Source: Sphingopyxis sp. HIX (GTDB taxonomy: Bacteria; Pseudomonadota; Alphaproteobacteria; Sphingomonadales; Sphingomonadaceae). Taken from it: DNA of 64,000 bases. The stretch covers positions 45,018-109,017 of the forward strand of contig NZ_LNSB01000010.1 in assembly GCF_001468285.1 (NCBI RefSeq). Reading direction: 5' to 3'. Under the pieces are notes generated by a model. That model did not search any database, was not told where the DNA came from, and saw nothing but the letters and a program-made list of their open reading frames with translations. Shown here one piece after another: positions 26,616 through 35,003 of the stretch (the first letter of the stretch is position 1; each line of letters starts with the position of its first letter). A program made the translations under genes and the position numbers.

Positions 26616-26733
26616 GGCTGACCGCTAGATGTCAGACCCCTTGTCCGCAAGGCGTGCTCGATCGGGATCCTCCAAGCGCCATCGTCGCAACGTCGGCTCT
26701 CCACCCTCAATGCGACCACAAACTCCAGCAAAC

Positions 26734-26815
26734 AAAAAAACTTCGGCACCGGCTCGCTCCCCTGCCCCGCGACCAAGGTGGGGACTGGTATGGGGTGGGA
26801 AGCGAACCGGTGCCG
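26734..26815 (-). terminator. Long hairpin terminator after the sigma-54 activator gene
   Basis: Imperfect inverted repeat: CGGCACCGG at 26744-26752 pairs with CCGGTGCCG at 26807-26815, extended inward by a partly matched GC-rich stem. On the minus strand it is followed by a U-run (seven A on plus, 26734-26740). It lies 31 bp past the stop of the regulator gene. Confidence 0.6.
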
Positions 26816-26845
26816 ATTCAGCGGCACTGAGACGGGTGGGGACGC

Positions 26846-27910
26846 TCAGGCTGCCTGTTGCTGAACTCCATATTTGCGCATCTTTTCGATGAGCGTGGTG
26901 CGCTTGAGCGTCAGGAGACGCGCCGCTTCCGAAATGATGCCGTCGGCGAGGTCGAGCGCGACGTGGATCTGCTCGAGCTCGATCGTCTCGATCTCGCGCT
27001 TCAGATCGATCGGGCGGCCCGGGGCCGGCGCCTTGGCGAAGGGCATCGCCGGCGAAATATCGTCCGCGCTGGCTTCAGCCGCGACGAAGCCGGTGGGGAT
27101 GGCCTGTCGCGGCTGAAGCGCGGCGGTGGGGTTCAAAAGAAGGACGACGTCCTCGGCGCCGAGCGTCTCGCCGCCGTGCAGCACGCTGGCGCGCTCGACG
27201 AAATTGCGCAGCTCGCGGACATTGCCCGGCCAGCGGTGCTGCATCAGCAGCGCCATCGCGGCATCGTCGTAGCGGCACTTGGCTTCGCCGGGCATCTTGC
27301 GCTGGAAATGGCGGATCAGCGCGGGAATATCCTCGACGCGGTCGGCCAGGCTGGGGACCTGGAGGACGACCACGCCGAGCCGGAAGAAGAGATCTTCGCG
27401 GAACTTGCCATCGGCGATCGCGGCGCCGAGATCCTGGTGAGTGGCCGAGATGACGCGGACGTCGACGGCCTTCACGTCGCTGCTGCCGACGCGGACGATC
27501 GTCCGCTCTTCGAGCACGCGGAGCAGTTTGACCTGCATGTCGAAACGCATGTCGCCGATTTCGTCGAGGAAGAGCGTGCCGCCCTCGCTCGCTTCGAAAT
27601 GGCCGATGCGGCGGGCGTGGGCGCCGGTGAAGCTGCCCTTTTCATGCCCGAAAAGTTCGGATTCGATGAGGTCGCCGGGGATGGCGCCGCAGTTGATCGC
27701 CGAAAAGGCCTTGGCCGAACGGGCGCCTTCGTCGTGGATCGCGCGGGCCACCAGTTCCTTGCCCGAGCCCGAAGGGCCGCAGAGCATCACCGAAGCGCTG
27801 GAACGTGCCACGCGGCGGATCATGTCGCGCAGGCGCTGCGCGGCAGGGCTGTGCCCGATGATCAGCATTTCAAGCGCGGCCTGGTCGCCGCAAGTCCCCA
27901 CCTTGGTCAT
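26846..27910 (-). CDS. Sigma-54-dependent flagellar activator without receiver domain
   Basis: A 354-residue bacterial enhancer-binding protein. The AAA+ domain starts almost at once: Walker A GPSGSGKE about 45-52, the sigma-54 contact loop as GSFTGA about 92-97 (usually GAFTGA), Walker B GTLFLDEIGD about 111-120, and the RWPGNVRELRNFVERA sensor II region. A Fis-type HTH closes the protein (EAARLLTLKRTTLIEKMRKYGV). No receiver or GAF domain. The ATG at 27910 has GGAG 6 nt upstream; a TTG at 27994 would add 28 residues but reads as AT-rich leader. It lies among four sigma-54-driven flagellar units and is the likely FlbD/FleQ-type master activator. Confidence 0.88.
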   Translation of the reverse strand: MTKVGTCGDQAALEMLIIGHSPAAQRLRDMIRRVARSSASVMLCGPSGSGKELVARAIHDEGARSAKAFSAINCGAIPGDLIESELFGHEKGSFTGAHARRIGHFEASEGGTLFLDEIGDMRFDMQVKLLRVLEERTIVRVGSSDVKAVDVRVISATHQDLGAAIADGKFREDLFFRLGVVVLQVPSLADRVEDIPALIRHFQRKMPGEAKCRYDDAAMALLMQHRWPGNVRELRNFVERASVLHGGETLGAEDVVLLLNPTAALQPRQAIPTGFVAAEASADDISPAMPFAKAPAPGRPIDLKREIETIELEQIHVALDLADGIISEAARLLTLKRTTLIEKMRKYGVQQQAA

Positions 27911-28026
27911 TTCGATCTCCACCGCGCCCCCCGAATTCGGCGCTTCTCGATGACCCAAGAGATTGCGGAATCTGGTAAATAAACTGCTAACCAAAGTGAA
28001 CTAACCCCTTCAAAACAAAGGGTTAT

Positions 28027-28091
28027 TGCCAATCTGGCAGCAATCGCGGCGGAACTGCGTCGTTAAGGATTTTAATGCTGCCAGATTGGCA
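28027..28091. promoter_or_regulatory. Paired palindromes upstream of the sigma-54 activator gene
   Basis: TGCCA-ATC-TGGCA (28027-28039) and TGCCA-GAT-TGGCA (28079-28091). The two copies, with three flanking bases each, form a perfect 16-bp inverted repeat (28027-28042 / 28076-28091). They are 117 to 181 bp before the chosen ATG and lie between motB and the regulator. Likely operator or autoregulatory sites. Confidence 0.5.
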
Positions 28092-28105
28092 CCAATTGTC
28101 GGAAA

Positions 28106-28963
28106 CTATTGGCCGCCGGTGTCCCAGCCGAGGGTGACCGAGATGCGGCGGTTGCGCGGATCGAATCGGTCCGACGGCACATAGGGCTCGGTATCGGCGA
28201 CCCCTTCGATGCGCGCGAAGCGGTCCGAGCCGATGCCGCGGAAGGCGAGATATTGCCGGGCGACCTCGGCGCGCTCGACCGACAGGCGCCAATTGTTCAT
28301 CCCCGTCTTGGCTGTCCAGGGGCTGGCGTCGGTGTGCCCGCGGATCATCACCTGGTTCGGAACCTCGGCGACGATCCTGGCGATCTCGGCGAACAGCCGC
28401 GACGCGTCGGGGGTCAGCTGGTTGGTGCCGACGACGAACATCGAGAAATTGGCGTCGTCGACGATGTCGATGCGCAGCCCCTCGCGCGTCTCGGTAAAGC
28501 GGATGTTGGGCGCCAGCCGGCGGATCTCGGCTTTCGCCTGCACCTCGCGCAGCAGCGACTTGGCGAGCTTCTGGAAATTGGCGCGCTGCAGCTCGCGGCC
28601 CGACGCCTCGCGCGGGCCGCCCTCGGCGTCGCGCGGGATCGTCATCGACTTGGTGCCGGTCTGCGCCGCACCGTGCGGATATTTGTCGGCCGCCACCAGC
28701 GAGTCGCCGCCGAACAGCCCGGTCGCACCCGCGGTGTCCTGCTTGGTCTGGACGATCGTCGGCGCAAAATAGTCGGCGAGCGCCTTGCGCTGCTTCTCGG
28801 TCGTCGCGCCGAGCAGCCACATCAGGAGGAAGAAGGCCATCATCGCGGTCACGAAGTCGGCATAGGCGACCTTCCACGCGCCGCCGTGGTGGCCGGCGTG
28901 CGGGGCCTCGATGACCTTCTTGACGATGATCGGGCGTAGGGGAGTATTCGGGCGCGCGGCCAT
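28106..28963 (-). CDS. motB: Flagellar motor stator protein MotB
   Basis: A 285-residue stator subunit. One N-terminal TM helix carries the ion-pathway Asp (WKVAYADFVTAMMAFFLLMW), followed by a plug/linker and a C-terminal OmpA-like peptidoglycan-binding domain (NQVMIRGHTDASPW; LSVERAEVARQYL). The ATG overlaps the motA stop in a TAATG arrangement. Last gene of the motAB unit. Confidence 0.96.
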   Translation of the reverse strand: MAARPNTPLRPIIVKKVIEAPHAGHHGGAWKVAYADFVTAMMAFFLLMWLLGATTEKQRKALADYFAPTIVQTKQDTAGATGLFGGDSLVAADKYPHGAAQTGTKSMTIPRDAEGGPREASGRELQRANFQKLAKSLLREVQAKAEIRRLAPNIRFTETREGLRIDIVDDANFSMFVVGTNQLTPDASRLFAEIARIVAEVPNQVMIRGHTDASPWTAKTGMNNWRLSVERAEVARQYLAFRGIGSDRFARIEGVADTEPYVPSDRFDPRNRRISVTLGWDTGGQ

Positions 28964-29826
28964 TACCGGCCTCGCATGCCGTCGAAGACCTCGGCGAAGC
29001 TCGGCTGGTTGTCATGGTCGACCCCCGAGCGCGCCGCCTCGATCACCAGCGGCTGCGGATGGCCGTGGAGCGAGGCGATGATCAGTTGCTTGACCGTCTG
29101 ATAGATGGCGGCGTCGCTTTCGATCACCGCGCGCGCGCGGCCCGCGAAGGGACCGACGAAGCCATAAGCGAGGAGCACGCCGAGGAAGGTCCCGACGAGC
29201 GCCGAGCCGATCATCGCGCCGAGCACCTCGGGCGGCTGGTCGATCGAGCCCATCGTCTTCACGACGCCGAGCACCGCCGCGACGATGCCCAGCGCAGGCA
29301 GCGCATCGGCCAGGCTCTGCAGCCCGTCGGCGGGCTTGATCGCATGATGGTGGTGGTTCTTGATCGCGCTGTCCATCACCTCCTCGACCGCATGCGGGTC
29401 GAGCGTGCCCGACGACACGACGACGAGGCGCAGCGTGTCGCAGATCAGGTGGACCAATGTCTGGTCCTTCAAAAGCTTGGGATATTGCTGGAAGATCGGC
29501 GAGCTCGCCGGATCCTCGATATGCGGCTCGACCGCGACCGGCCCCTCGGTGCGCATCATCTTCATCAGCGTCGAGACGAGCAGGATGCAGTCGAGATAGT
29601 CGGCCTTCTTGTACGTCGGCCCCTTGAACACCTTGCCGAAGCCGCCCCCTAGCGCCTTCAATTCCTTGCCCGAATTGCCGATGATCAGCGACCCGACCGC
29701 GGCGCCGCCGATGATCAGCATTTCGTGCGGCAGCGCGTGCAGCACCGGCTCGAGATTGCCCCCCGTCAGCGCGAAGCCCCCGAAGACCAGCAGGATCAGA
29801 ACGATGATGCCGATGACGGGGAACAT
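28963..29826 (-). CDS. motA: Flagellar motor stator protein MotA
   Basis: A 287-residue four-TM stator subunit. The cytoplasmic loop has DYLDCILLVSTLMKMMRTEGPVAVEPHIEDP, and TM3-TM4 read LADALPALGIVAAVLGVVKTMGS and GSALVGTFLGVLLAYGFVGP, as in MotA. The ATG at 29826 is used: GGAG is 9 nt upstream, whereas the in-frame TTG at 29835 would touch it. Transcribed from a sigma-28-like promoter 59 bp upstream. Confidence 0.96.
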   Translation of the reverse strand: MFPVIGIIVLILLVFGGFALTGGNLEPVLHALPHEMLIIGGAAVGSLIIGNSGKELKALGGGFGKVFKGPTYKKADYLDCILLVSTLMKMMRTEGPVAVEPHIEDPASSPIFQQYPKLLKDQTLVHLICDTLRLVVVSSGTLDPHAVEEVMDSAIKNHHHHAIKPADGLQSLADALPALGIVAAVLGVVKTMGSIDQPPEVLGAMIGSALVGTFLGVLLAYGFVGPFAGRARAVIESDAAIYQTVKQLIIASLHGHPQPLVIEAARSGVDHDNQPSFAEVFDGMRGR

Positions 29827-29884
29827 GCTGAACAACTCCAGTCGGGGGCCGATACCCCCGGGAAAAAACGGGACGTCTTGATGC

Positions 29885-29911
29885 TTAACGGCAGTGGCGG
29901 CGAAAGATTTA
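29885..29911 (-). promoter_or_regulatory. Sigma-28 (FliA) promoter of motAB
   Basis: On the minus strand TAAA-N15-GCCGTTAA. The -35 box is the exact consensus and the -10 box differs from GCCGATAA at one base. It lies between the flgL stop and motA, so motAB can be expressed separately from the flg operon. Confidence 0.85.
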
Positions 29912-29929
29912 GCCCCCTACCCGCGCGGC

Positions 29930-30757
29930 TCAGCCCAAAATGTCGAACAGCGTCTGGCGGTTCATCCGCGCGAAGGCGGCCTGCGCGGCTTGCAGCGTCA
30001 GATCGGTCGCGTTCAGCTCGGCGATCGCGACCGACAGGTCGGTGTCCTCGACATCCTTGCGCTCGTCGGCAAGCGTGATGCGGCGCGCCTCGAGGCTGTC
30101 GCCGATGCGTTCGAGACGTCCGGCCGAGAGACCCATCGCGGCGCGCTGGTCGGCCACATGGCCGATGCTGTCGCCGAGCGTCGTCAGCGCGGCGCCAATC
30201 GCCGTGGCATCGCCGCTGGTGATCGCGGCGGCCGCATCGCGCAGCCCGGTCGACAGGCTGTTGCCGCCAACGACGAAGACGTCGGCGACCGAAGGCACCG
30301 GCGCAAAGCTGATATCGGCATCGAAGCGGACCTGCTTGGCATTGGCGGCGAACAAAGGCTCGCCGTTCGAATCGCGCGTCGCGGCGAAGCCGTCGATCTC
30401 GTCGGCGATCGCCGACAGTTCGGCGGCGATGCTCGCGCGGTCGGCGGGATTGGTCGTCGCGGTCGACGCCGACAGCGTCAGCTCGCGCGCACGCGTGAGC
30501 AGATTGCCCACCGAGCCGAGCGTGGTGTCCGCCTGCGACACCTGTGCCGACGCGGTCTTGATATTCGCGGCCCAGGTCGTGCTGCTCGCCTGCGCCTTGC
30601 CGATCGTCGCGATGCGGCGCGACGCGACGGGATCGTCGGAGGCGCGGAGCAATTTCTTGCCGCTCGAAATCTGCGTCTGGATGCGGTCGAGCGCATCGGA
30701 GAGCTTCGACTGGCGCGCGATCTCGCGCGTCATGCGGTTGCCAACGGCGTTGATCAT
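29930..30757 (-). CDS. flgL: Hook-filament junction protein FlgL
   Basis: A 275-residue flagellin-like junction protein (HAP3). The N-terminus MINAVGNRMTREIARQSKLSDALDRIQTQISSGKKL and the C-terminus VEDTDLSVAIAELNATDLTLQAAQAAFARM match the family. Last gene of the flgB-flgL run, 13 nt after flgK. Confidence 0.94.
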   Translation of the reverse strand: MINAVGNRMTREIARQSKLSDALDRIQTQISSGKKLLRASDDPVASRRIATIGKAQASSTTWAANIKTASAQVSQADTTLGSVGNLLTRARELTLSASTATTNPADRASIAAELSAIADEIDGFAATRDSNGEPLFAANAKQVRFDADISFAPVPSVADVFVVGGNSLSTGLRDAAAAITSGDATAIGAALTTLGDSIGHVADQRAAMGLSAGRLERIGDSLEARRITLADERKDVEDTDLSVAIAELNATDLTLQAAQAAFARMNRQTLFDILG

Positions 30758-30770
30758 CTCTCGCGCCCCT

Positions 30771-32096
30771 CTAGATCGCGCTCAGCAGCGCTTGCATCGT
30801 CTCGCGCGCGACCTGGATCGTGCGCGCGGCCGCCGAATAGGCCTGCTGGAAACGCAGCAGGTCGGCGGCTTCCTGGTCGAGGTCGACCCCGCTGACATTG
30901 TCGCGCGCGGCGGCGGCGCCATCGGCGCGCGTTGCGGCGGCGGCGCCCTGAGCGCGCGCCGAGGCGGTCGCCTGCGCCTGTTCGGCGAGGCGGCCCGACC
31001 AGGCCGCTTCGGGATCGTTCGCGCCGCGCATGCCGCCGATGGCGAGCATATTGCCGTTCGAGCCGCTGGCATTGGCAGCAGCGACCTGATCGGGCGACAG
31101 CGCGGTGGCGGTCAGCGTCGCGGCGGTCGTGCCGCTGAACAGCGGCTGCCCCGCATTGCCATTGGCGTCTGTGCCCGCCTGGTGCGCGGCGTTGAGCTGG
31201 CCCGCGAAGGCCGCCGCCGCGGCGTCGAGCCCGCTGCGCTGGCCCGCGACATGGTCGGCCGCCTGCGCGAGACCGGCGAGATTGCCCGAACCCGGGTCGA
31301 GCGGCGCGCCGCCCGCCGTGAAGCTCAGCCGCCCGTCGGCGCCGGCCGTCACCGTGACATGGGTGACCGTCGCATTGCCGACGAGCATGTCGCCCGACGA
31401 CGCCGCGCGCACGGTCACCGCACCCTTGGCATCATAGCTGGTGGTCACCGGCATCTGCGCCGAAATCTGGTCGACCAGCCGGTCGCGCTCGTCGAGCAGG
31501 CTCGCCTCGTTGGTCGAACCCGGGCGCGCCTTGCGCAGCCCGTCGTTGATGCGCTCGAGCGCGTCGAGATTGGCGTTGAGTTCGCCGACCGCGGTCGCAG
31601 CCTCGCCCGAGATCCCCTCGGACATCGACGCCAGTTCCTTGGCGGTGCCTTGGAATCCCGTCGCGATATCCTTTGCCGTCTGCAGGAATTCGGCGCGCAG
31701 CGTGCGGTTGTTCGGATCGGCGGTCAGCTTGTCGGCGGTGGTGAACAATTTGGTGAGGTTGGTCGAAATGCCGTTGCTGTCGTCGCTCAGCGCATCCTCG
31801 GTCCGCGTCATCCACGACAGCCGCGCCATGGCGCGCTCGGCCTCGCCCGACGAAGTGCGCGCGTCGTCGATCAGCCATTTATCGACCGAGCGGGTGAGCC
31901 CGCCGATCACCACGCCGCCGGGGCTGACGTTGCGCCCGACGAGCGCGGACTCGGTGCCGCTCGCCATTTCATTGAGCGCTAACCGGCGGCGGGCGTAGCC
32001 CGGCGTCTGGGCGTTGGCGATATTGTCGCCGATCGTCGTCATCGCGCGCGAATAGGCCTTGAGCCCGCTCGCGCCGATGCTGAGGAGGTCGCTCAC
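30771..32096 (-). CDS. flgK: Hook-filament junction protein FlgK
   Basis: The 441-residue HAP1 protein. N-terminal LLSIGASGLKAYSRAMTTIGDNIANAQTPGYARRRL and C-terminal GVDLDQEAADLLRFQQAYSAAARTIQVARE are the rod/hook-type terminal helices. The protein is short for FlgK, with a reduced centre. GTG start at 32096 overlapping the flgJ stop. Confidence 0.95.
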   Translation of the reverse strand: MSDLLSIGASGLKAYSRAMTTIGDNIANAQTPGYARRRLALNEMASGTESALVGRNVSPGGVVIGGLTRSVDKWLIDDARTSSGEAERAMARLSWMTRTEDALSDDSNGISTNLTKLFTTADKLTADPNNRTLRAEFLQTAKDIATGFQGTAKELASMSEGISGEAATAVGELNANLDALERINDGLRKARPGSTNEASLLDERDRLVDQISAQMPVTTSYDAKGAVTVRAASSGDMLVGNATVTHVTVTAGADGRLSFTAGGAPLDPGSGNLAGLAQAADHVAGQRSGLDAAAAAFAGQLNAAHQAGTDANGNAGQPLFSGTTAATLTATALSPDQVAAANASGSNGNMLAIGGMRGANDPEAAWSGRLAEQAQATASARAQGAAAATRADGAAAARDNVSGVDLDQEAADLLRFQQAYSAAARTIQVARETMQALLSAI

Positions 32097-32410
32097 TGCA
32101 CGCCTCCGCCGAGGTTGCTCGGGCCGCTGCCCGTCACACCGCGGAACTGGCGCTCGACCATGTCGGCGATGCCGAACTGGCGCATCGCGGCGATGCTGTC
32201 GGCGGTCTTGGCGTCCGCCATTTCGCGGAAATTGTCGGTCGCGCTCGATCCGAAGATGTCGGAGCCGAGCTTCGCCTGGCGCATCGACGCCATCAGCTGG
32301 CGCAGGATCACCGCTTCGAAAGCCTCGGCCGCCTTGCGCAGCCCGCCGTCGCCGCCGCCGGCGGCAGCGGGGGTCGGCGTCGCCGACGAGAAGGAGATGG
32401 GCGTCGTCAT
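32093..32410 (-). CDS. flgJ: Rod-binding protein, FlgJ N-terminal domain only
   Basis: A 105-residue protein equal to the rod-binding domain of FlgJ: LRKAAEAFEAVILRQLMASMRQA then MADAKTADSIAAMRQFGIADMV. The muramidase domain of enteric FlgJ is absent; a separate lytic transglycosylase in the flgM-flhA region probably does that job. ATG overlaps the flgI stop; its own stop overlaps flgK. Confidence 0.9.
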   Translation of the reverse strand: MTTPISFSSATPTPAAAGGGDGGLRKAAEAFEAVILRQLMASMRQAKLGSDIFGSSATDNFREMADAKTADSIAAMRQFGIADMVERQFRGVTGSGPSNLGGGVQ

Positions 32411-33516
32411 ATGATCACCAGCTCGGCTGTGAGCGCGCCGGCCTGGCTCAGCGCCTCGAGGATGGCGACGAGGTCGCCGGGGGGAACGCCCATGCGGTTG
32501 ATCGCATCGACGAGTTCGGAAAGCGACGCGGTCGGCGCGACCAGCATCATCGGGCGATATTCCTCGGTCACCTCGACGTCGCTCGATTCCTCGACCGCGG
32601 TCTGGCCGCGGCTGAAGGGTTCGGGCTGGACGACGCGCGGCGATTCCTTGATCGCGACGGTCAGCTTGCCCTGCGACACCGCGGCGGTGCCGACGCGCAC
32701 CGCGCCGTTGATCACCACCGTGCCGGTGCGCGCGTTGACGATCACCTTCGCGGCCGCCTCGGTGCGCCGGACGCCGAGATTCTCGATCTGCGACATCAGC
32801 CGCATCCGGGCGTCACCGCCGCCCGCGGCGCGGATCGCGATGCTGGCGCCGTCGATCATCGACGCGGTGCCGGGCAGCGCGGCGTTGATCGCGTCGGTCA
32901 CGCTCTTGGCGTTGGTCGCGTCGAACTGGTGAAGGTTGAAGGTCAAAATCTCGCTGCTGGCAAAGCCGGTGTCGACCGCGCGCTCGACCGTCGCGCCATT
33001 GGCGATCCGGCCGCTCGACGGGACATTGACCGTCAGCTTCGACCCGTCGGCGGCATCGACCCCGAGCCCGCCGATGACGAGATTGCCCTGCACCATCGCA
33101 TAGATCTGGCCGTCGGCGCCGTAGAGCGGCGCGAGCACCAGCGTGCCGCCGCGCAGGCTCTTGGCCTTGCCGATCGCCGAGACGGTGACGTCGAGGCGCT
33201 GGCCGGGCTTGGCGAAGGGCGGCAGTTCGGCGGTGATCATCACCGCCGCGGCATTCTTCAGCGCCGGGTTCACCCCGGCCGGCAAAGTGAGACCGAAGCG
33301 CTGCACCGCGCCCTTCATGCCCAAAGTCGAATAGTCGAGGCTGTCGTCGCCCGTGCCCGCGAGCCCGACGACGACGCCGTAGCCGGTGAGCTGGTTGGCG
33401 CGCAGGCCCTGGAACTGGCCCATGTCCTTGATGCGCTGCGCCTCTGCCGGGCCCGCAAAAGCGAAGCTGGCAATCAGGAGCGTCAGGAAGGTCAGGATGG
33501 CATGGCGTATCGGCAC
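32407..33516 (-). CDS. flgI: Flagellar P-ring protein FlgI
   Basis: A 369-residue periplasmic P-ring subunit with a cleavable signal (ILTFLTLLIASFAFAGPAEAQ) and the classic mature start RIKDMGQFQGLRANQLTGYGVVVGLAGTGDD. The C-terminus ending in ALSQAGALTAELVII is also typical. GTG start at 33516 with AAGGGA 8 nt upstream, placing the signal peptide at the N-terminus; the longer in-frame ORF upstream is shadow. Confidence 0.95.
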   Translation of the reverse strand: MPIRHAILTFLTLLIASFAFAGPAEAQRIKDMGQFQGLRANQLTGYGVVVGLAGTGDDSLDYSTLGMKGAVQRFGLTLPAGVNPALKNAAAVMITAELPPFAKPGQRLDVTVSAIGKAKSLRGGTLVLAPLYGADGQIYAMVQGNLVIGGLGVDAADGSKLTVNVPSSGRIANGATVERAVDTGFASSEILTFNLHQFDATNAKSVTDAINAALPGTASMIDGASIAIRAAGGGDARMRLMSQIENLGVRRTEAAAKVIVNARTGTVVINGAVRVGTAAVSQGKLTVAIKESPRVVQPEPFSRGQTAVEESSDVEVTEEYRPMMLVAPTASLSELVDAINRMGVPPGDLVAILEALSQAGALTAELVII

Positions 33517-33544
33517 GATAATGGTCCCTTGGTCGCTGGCGTGG

Positions 33545-34222
33545 TCAGAACGGGCTGATGATCGAGAAGAATTTCTGCAGCCAGCCCTGCTGGCTGGCGC
33601 GGGCGATCTCGCCCTTCCCGGTGTAGCGGATGTGCGCATTGGCGACGCGGGTCGACAAAACGCGGTTGTCGGGGGTGACGTCGGCGGCGCGGACGAGGCC
33701 CGCGATCTGCACGCGTTCGTCGCCGCGGTTGAGCGTGATGAGCTTCTCGCCCTTCACCAGCATCGTGCCGTTCGGATAGACCGCGGCGACGGTGACGGTG
33801 ACTTCGCCCGACAGCATGTTCGACTGCGCGGCGTCGCCCTTGCCCTTGAACTGCGATCCGCCGCCCATCGCGACGTCGCTGGGGTTGAACAGCGACAAGG
33901 GGCCGGTGGTCGGCGGGGTCAGGCCGAAGCTGCCGTCGCGGTTGGTACCCGCGCTGTTGCTTTTAGCCCCGATCGTGCGCTCGACGAGCTGGATCGTCAG
34001 GATATCGCCTACCTGCCCCGCGCGCGCGCCCGAGGTGAGCGCGACATAGCTGCCCTGGAAGATCGAGCCATTGGCCGGCGGCGCCGGCGGCACCGGGTCG
34101 GGCAAGGTGACCGAAAAGGCGTCGGGCGCGATCTTGTCCTTCTTCGCCTCGGCCGCGGCGGGAACCGCGAGCAAGCCGAAGAAGAGCGCTCCGGAGGCCA
34201 GCTTAGAGAGTCTGGGTCGCAT
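33545..34222 (-). CDS. flgH: Flagellar L-ring protein FlgH without lipobox cysteine
   Basis: A 225-residue L-ring subunit. Family core: NGSIFQGSYVALTSGARAGQVGDILTIQLVERT, FKGKGDAAQSNMLSGEVTVTV, and the C-terminal ANAHIRYTGKGEI...GWLQKFF. The signal peptide (LFFGLLAVPAAAEAKK) has an Ala-rich signal peptidase I-type end and no cysteine anywhere near it, unlike the lipoprotein FlgH of enterics. The ATG at 34222 overlaps the flgG end. Confidence 0.93.
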   Translation of the reverse strand: MRPRLSKLASGALFFGLLAVPAAAEAKKDKIAPDAFSVTLPDPVPPAPPANGSIFQGSYVALTSGARAGQVGDILTIQLVERTIGAKSNSAGTNRDGSFGLTPPTTGPLSLFNPSDVAMGGGSQFKGKGDAAQSNMLSGEVTVTVAAVYPNGTMLVKGEKLITLNRGDERVQIAGLVRAADVTPDNRVLSTRVANAHIRYTGKGEIARASQQGWLQKFFSIISPF

Positions 34223-34991
34223 TTTTCAGCATCTCGTCGGTGGCCTGGATCATCTTGGAATTGACCTCGTACGCGCGCTGGGTCTCGATCATGTCGACGA
34301 GTTCCTCGACGACGTTGACGTTCGATCCCTCGAGCATCCCGCCGCGCAGCGTGCCGCGCCCTTCCTCGCCCGCGGCGCCGACCAACGGCGCGCCCGACGC
34401 GTTGGTTTCCATCAGGATATTGTCGCCGATCGCCTGCAGCCCCGAGGGGTTCGAAAAGCGCGCAATCTCGATCCGGCCGAGTTCGGTCGCCTCGGCCTGC
34501 CCGGCGATCGTCGCCGAGACGGTGCCGTCGGCGCCAATCGAGATGCCCGTGGCATCCTCGGGGATCTGGATCTGCGGCTGGATCGGCTTGCCGTCGGGGG
34601 TGATGATCGTGCCGTCGGACGAGCGGTTGAAATTGCCCGCGCGCGTATAACCCATACGCCCGTCGGGCATCTGGACCTGGAAATAGCCCGCGCCCTCGAT
34701 CGCGACGTCGAGCGCGTTGCCCGTCGTCTGCAGCGTGCCCTGCGTGTCCATGCGCGAGGTGCCCGCGAGTTCGACGCCGGTGCCGAGGTTGAGCCCCGTC
34801 GCATAGCGGTTTTCCGCCGACGAGGGCGCCCCCGCCTGCGTCATGATCTGATAACCGAGCGTCTCGAAATTGGCGCGGTCGCGCTTGAAGCCCGTGGTGT
34901 TCACGTTGGCGAGGTTGTTCGCGATCACCTGCATCCGGAAGCCCTGGGCATCCAGACCGGTTCGCGCGACGTGCAAGGCACCATAGCTCAT
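34203..34991 (-). CDS. flgG: Distal rod protein FlgG
   Basis: A 262-residue distal rod protein. N-terminal ALHVARTGLDAQGFRMQVIANNLANVNTTGFKRDRANFE and C-terminal SNVNVVEELVDMIETQRAYEVNSKMIQATDEML are nearly textbook. 12 nt after flgF; overlaps flgH by 20 nt. Confidence 0.96.
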   Translation of the reverse strand: MSYGALHVARTGLDAQGFRMQVIANNLANVNTTGFKRDRANFETLGYQIMTQAGAPSSAENRYATGLNLGTGVELAGTSRMDTQGTLQTTGNALDVAIEGAGYFQVQMPDGRMGYTRAGNFNRSSDGTIITPDGKPIQPQIQIPEDATGISIGADGTVSATIAGQAEATELGRIEIARFSNPSGLQAIGDNILMETNASGAPLVGAAGEEGRGTLRGGMLEGSNVNVVEELVDMIETQRAYEVNSKMIQATDEMLKNATQTL

Positions 34992-35003
34992 GTTCTTGTC
35001 TCC

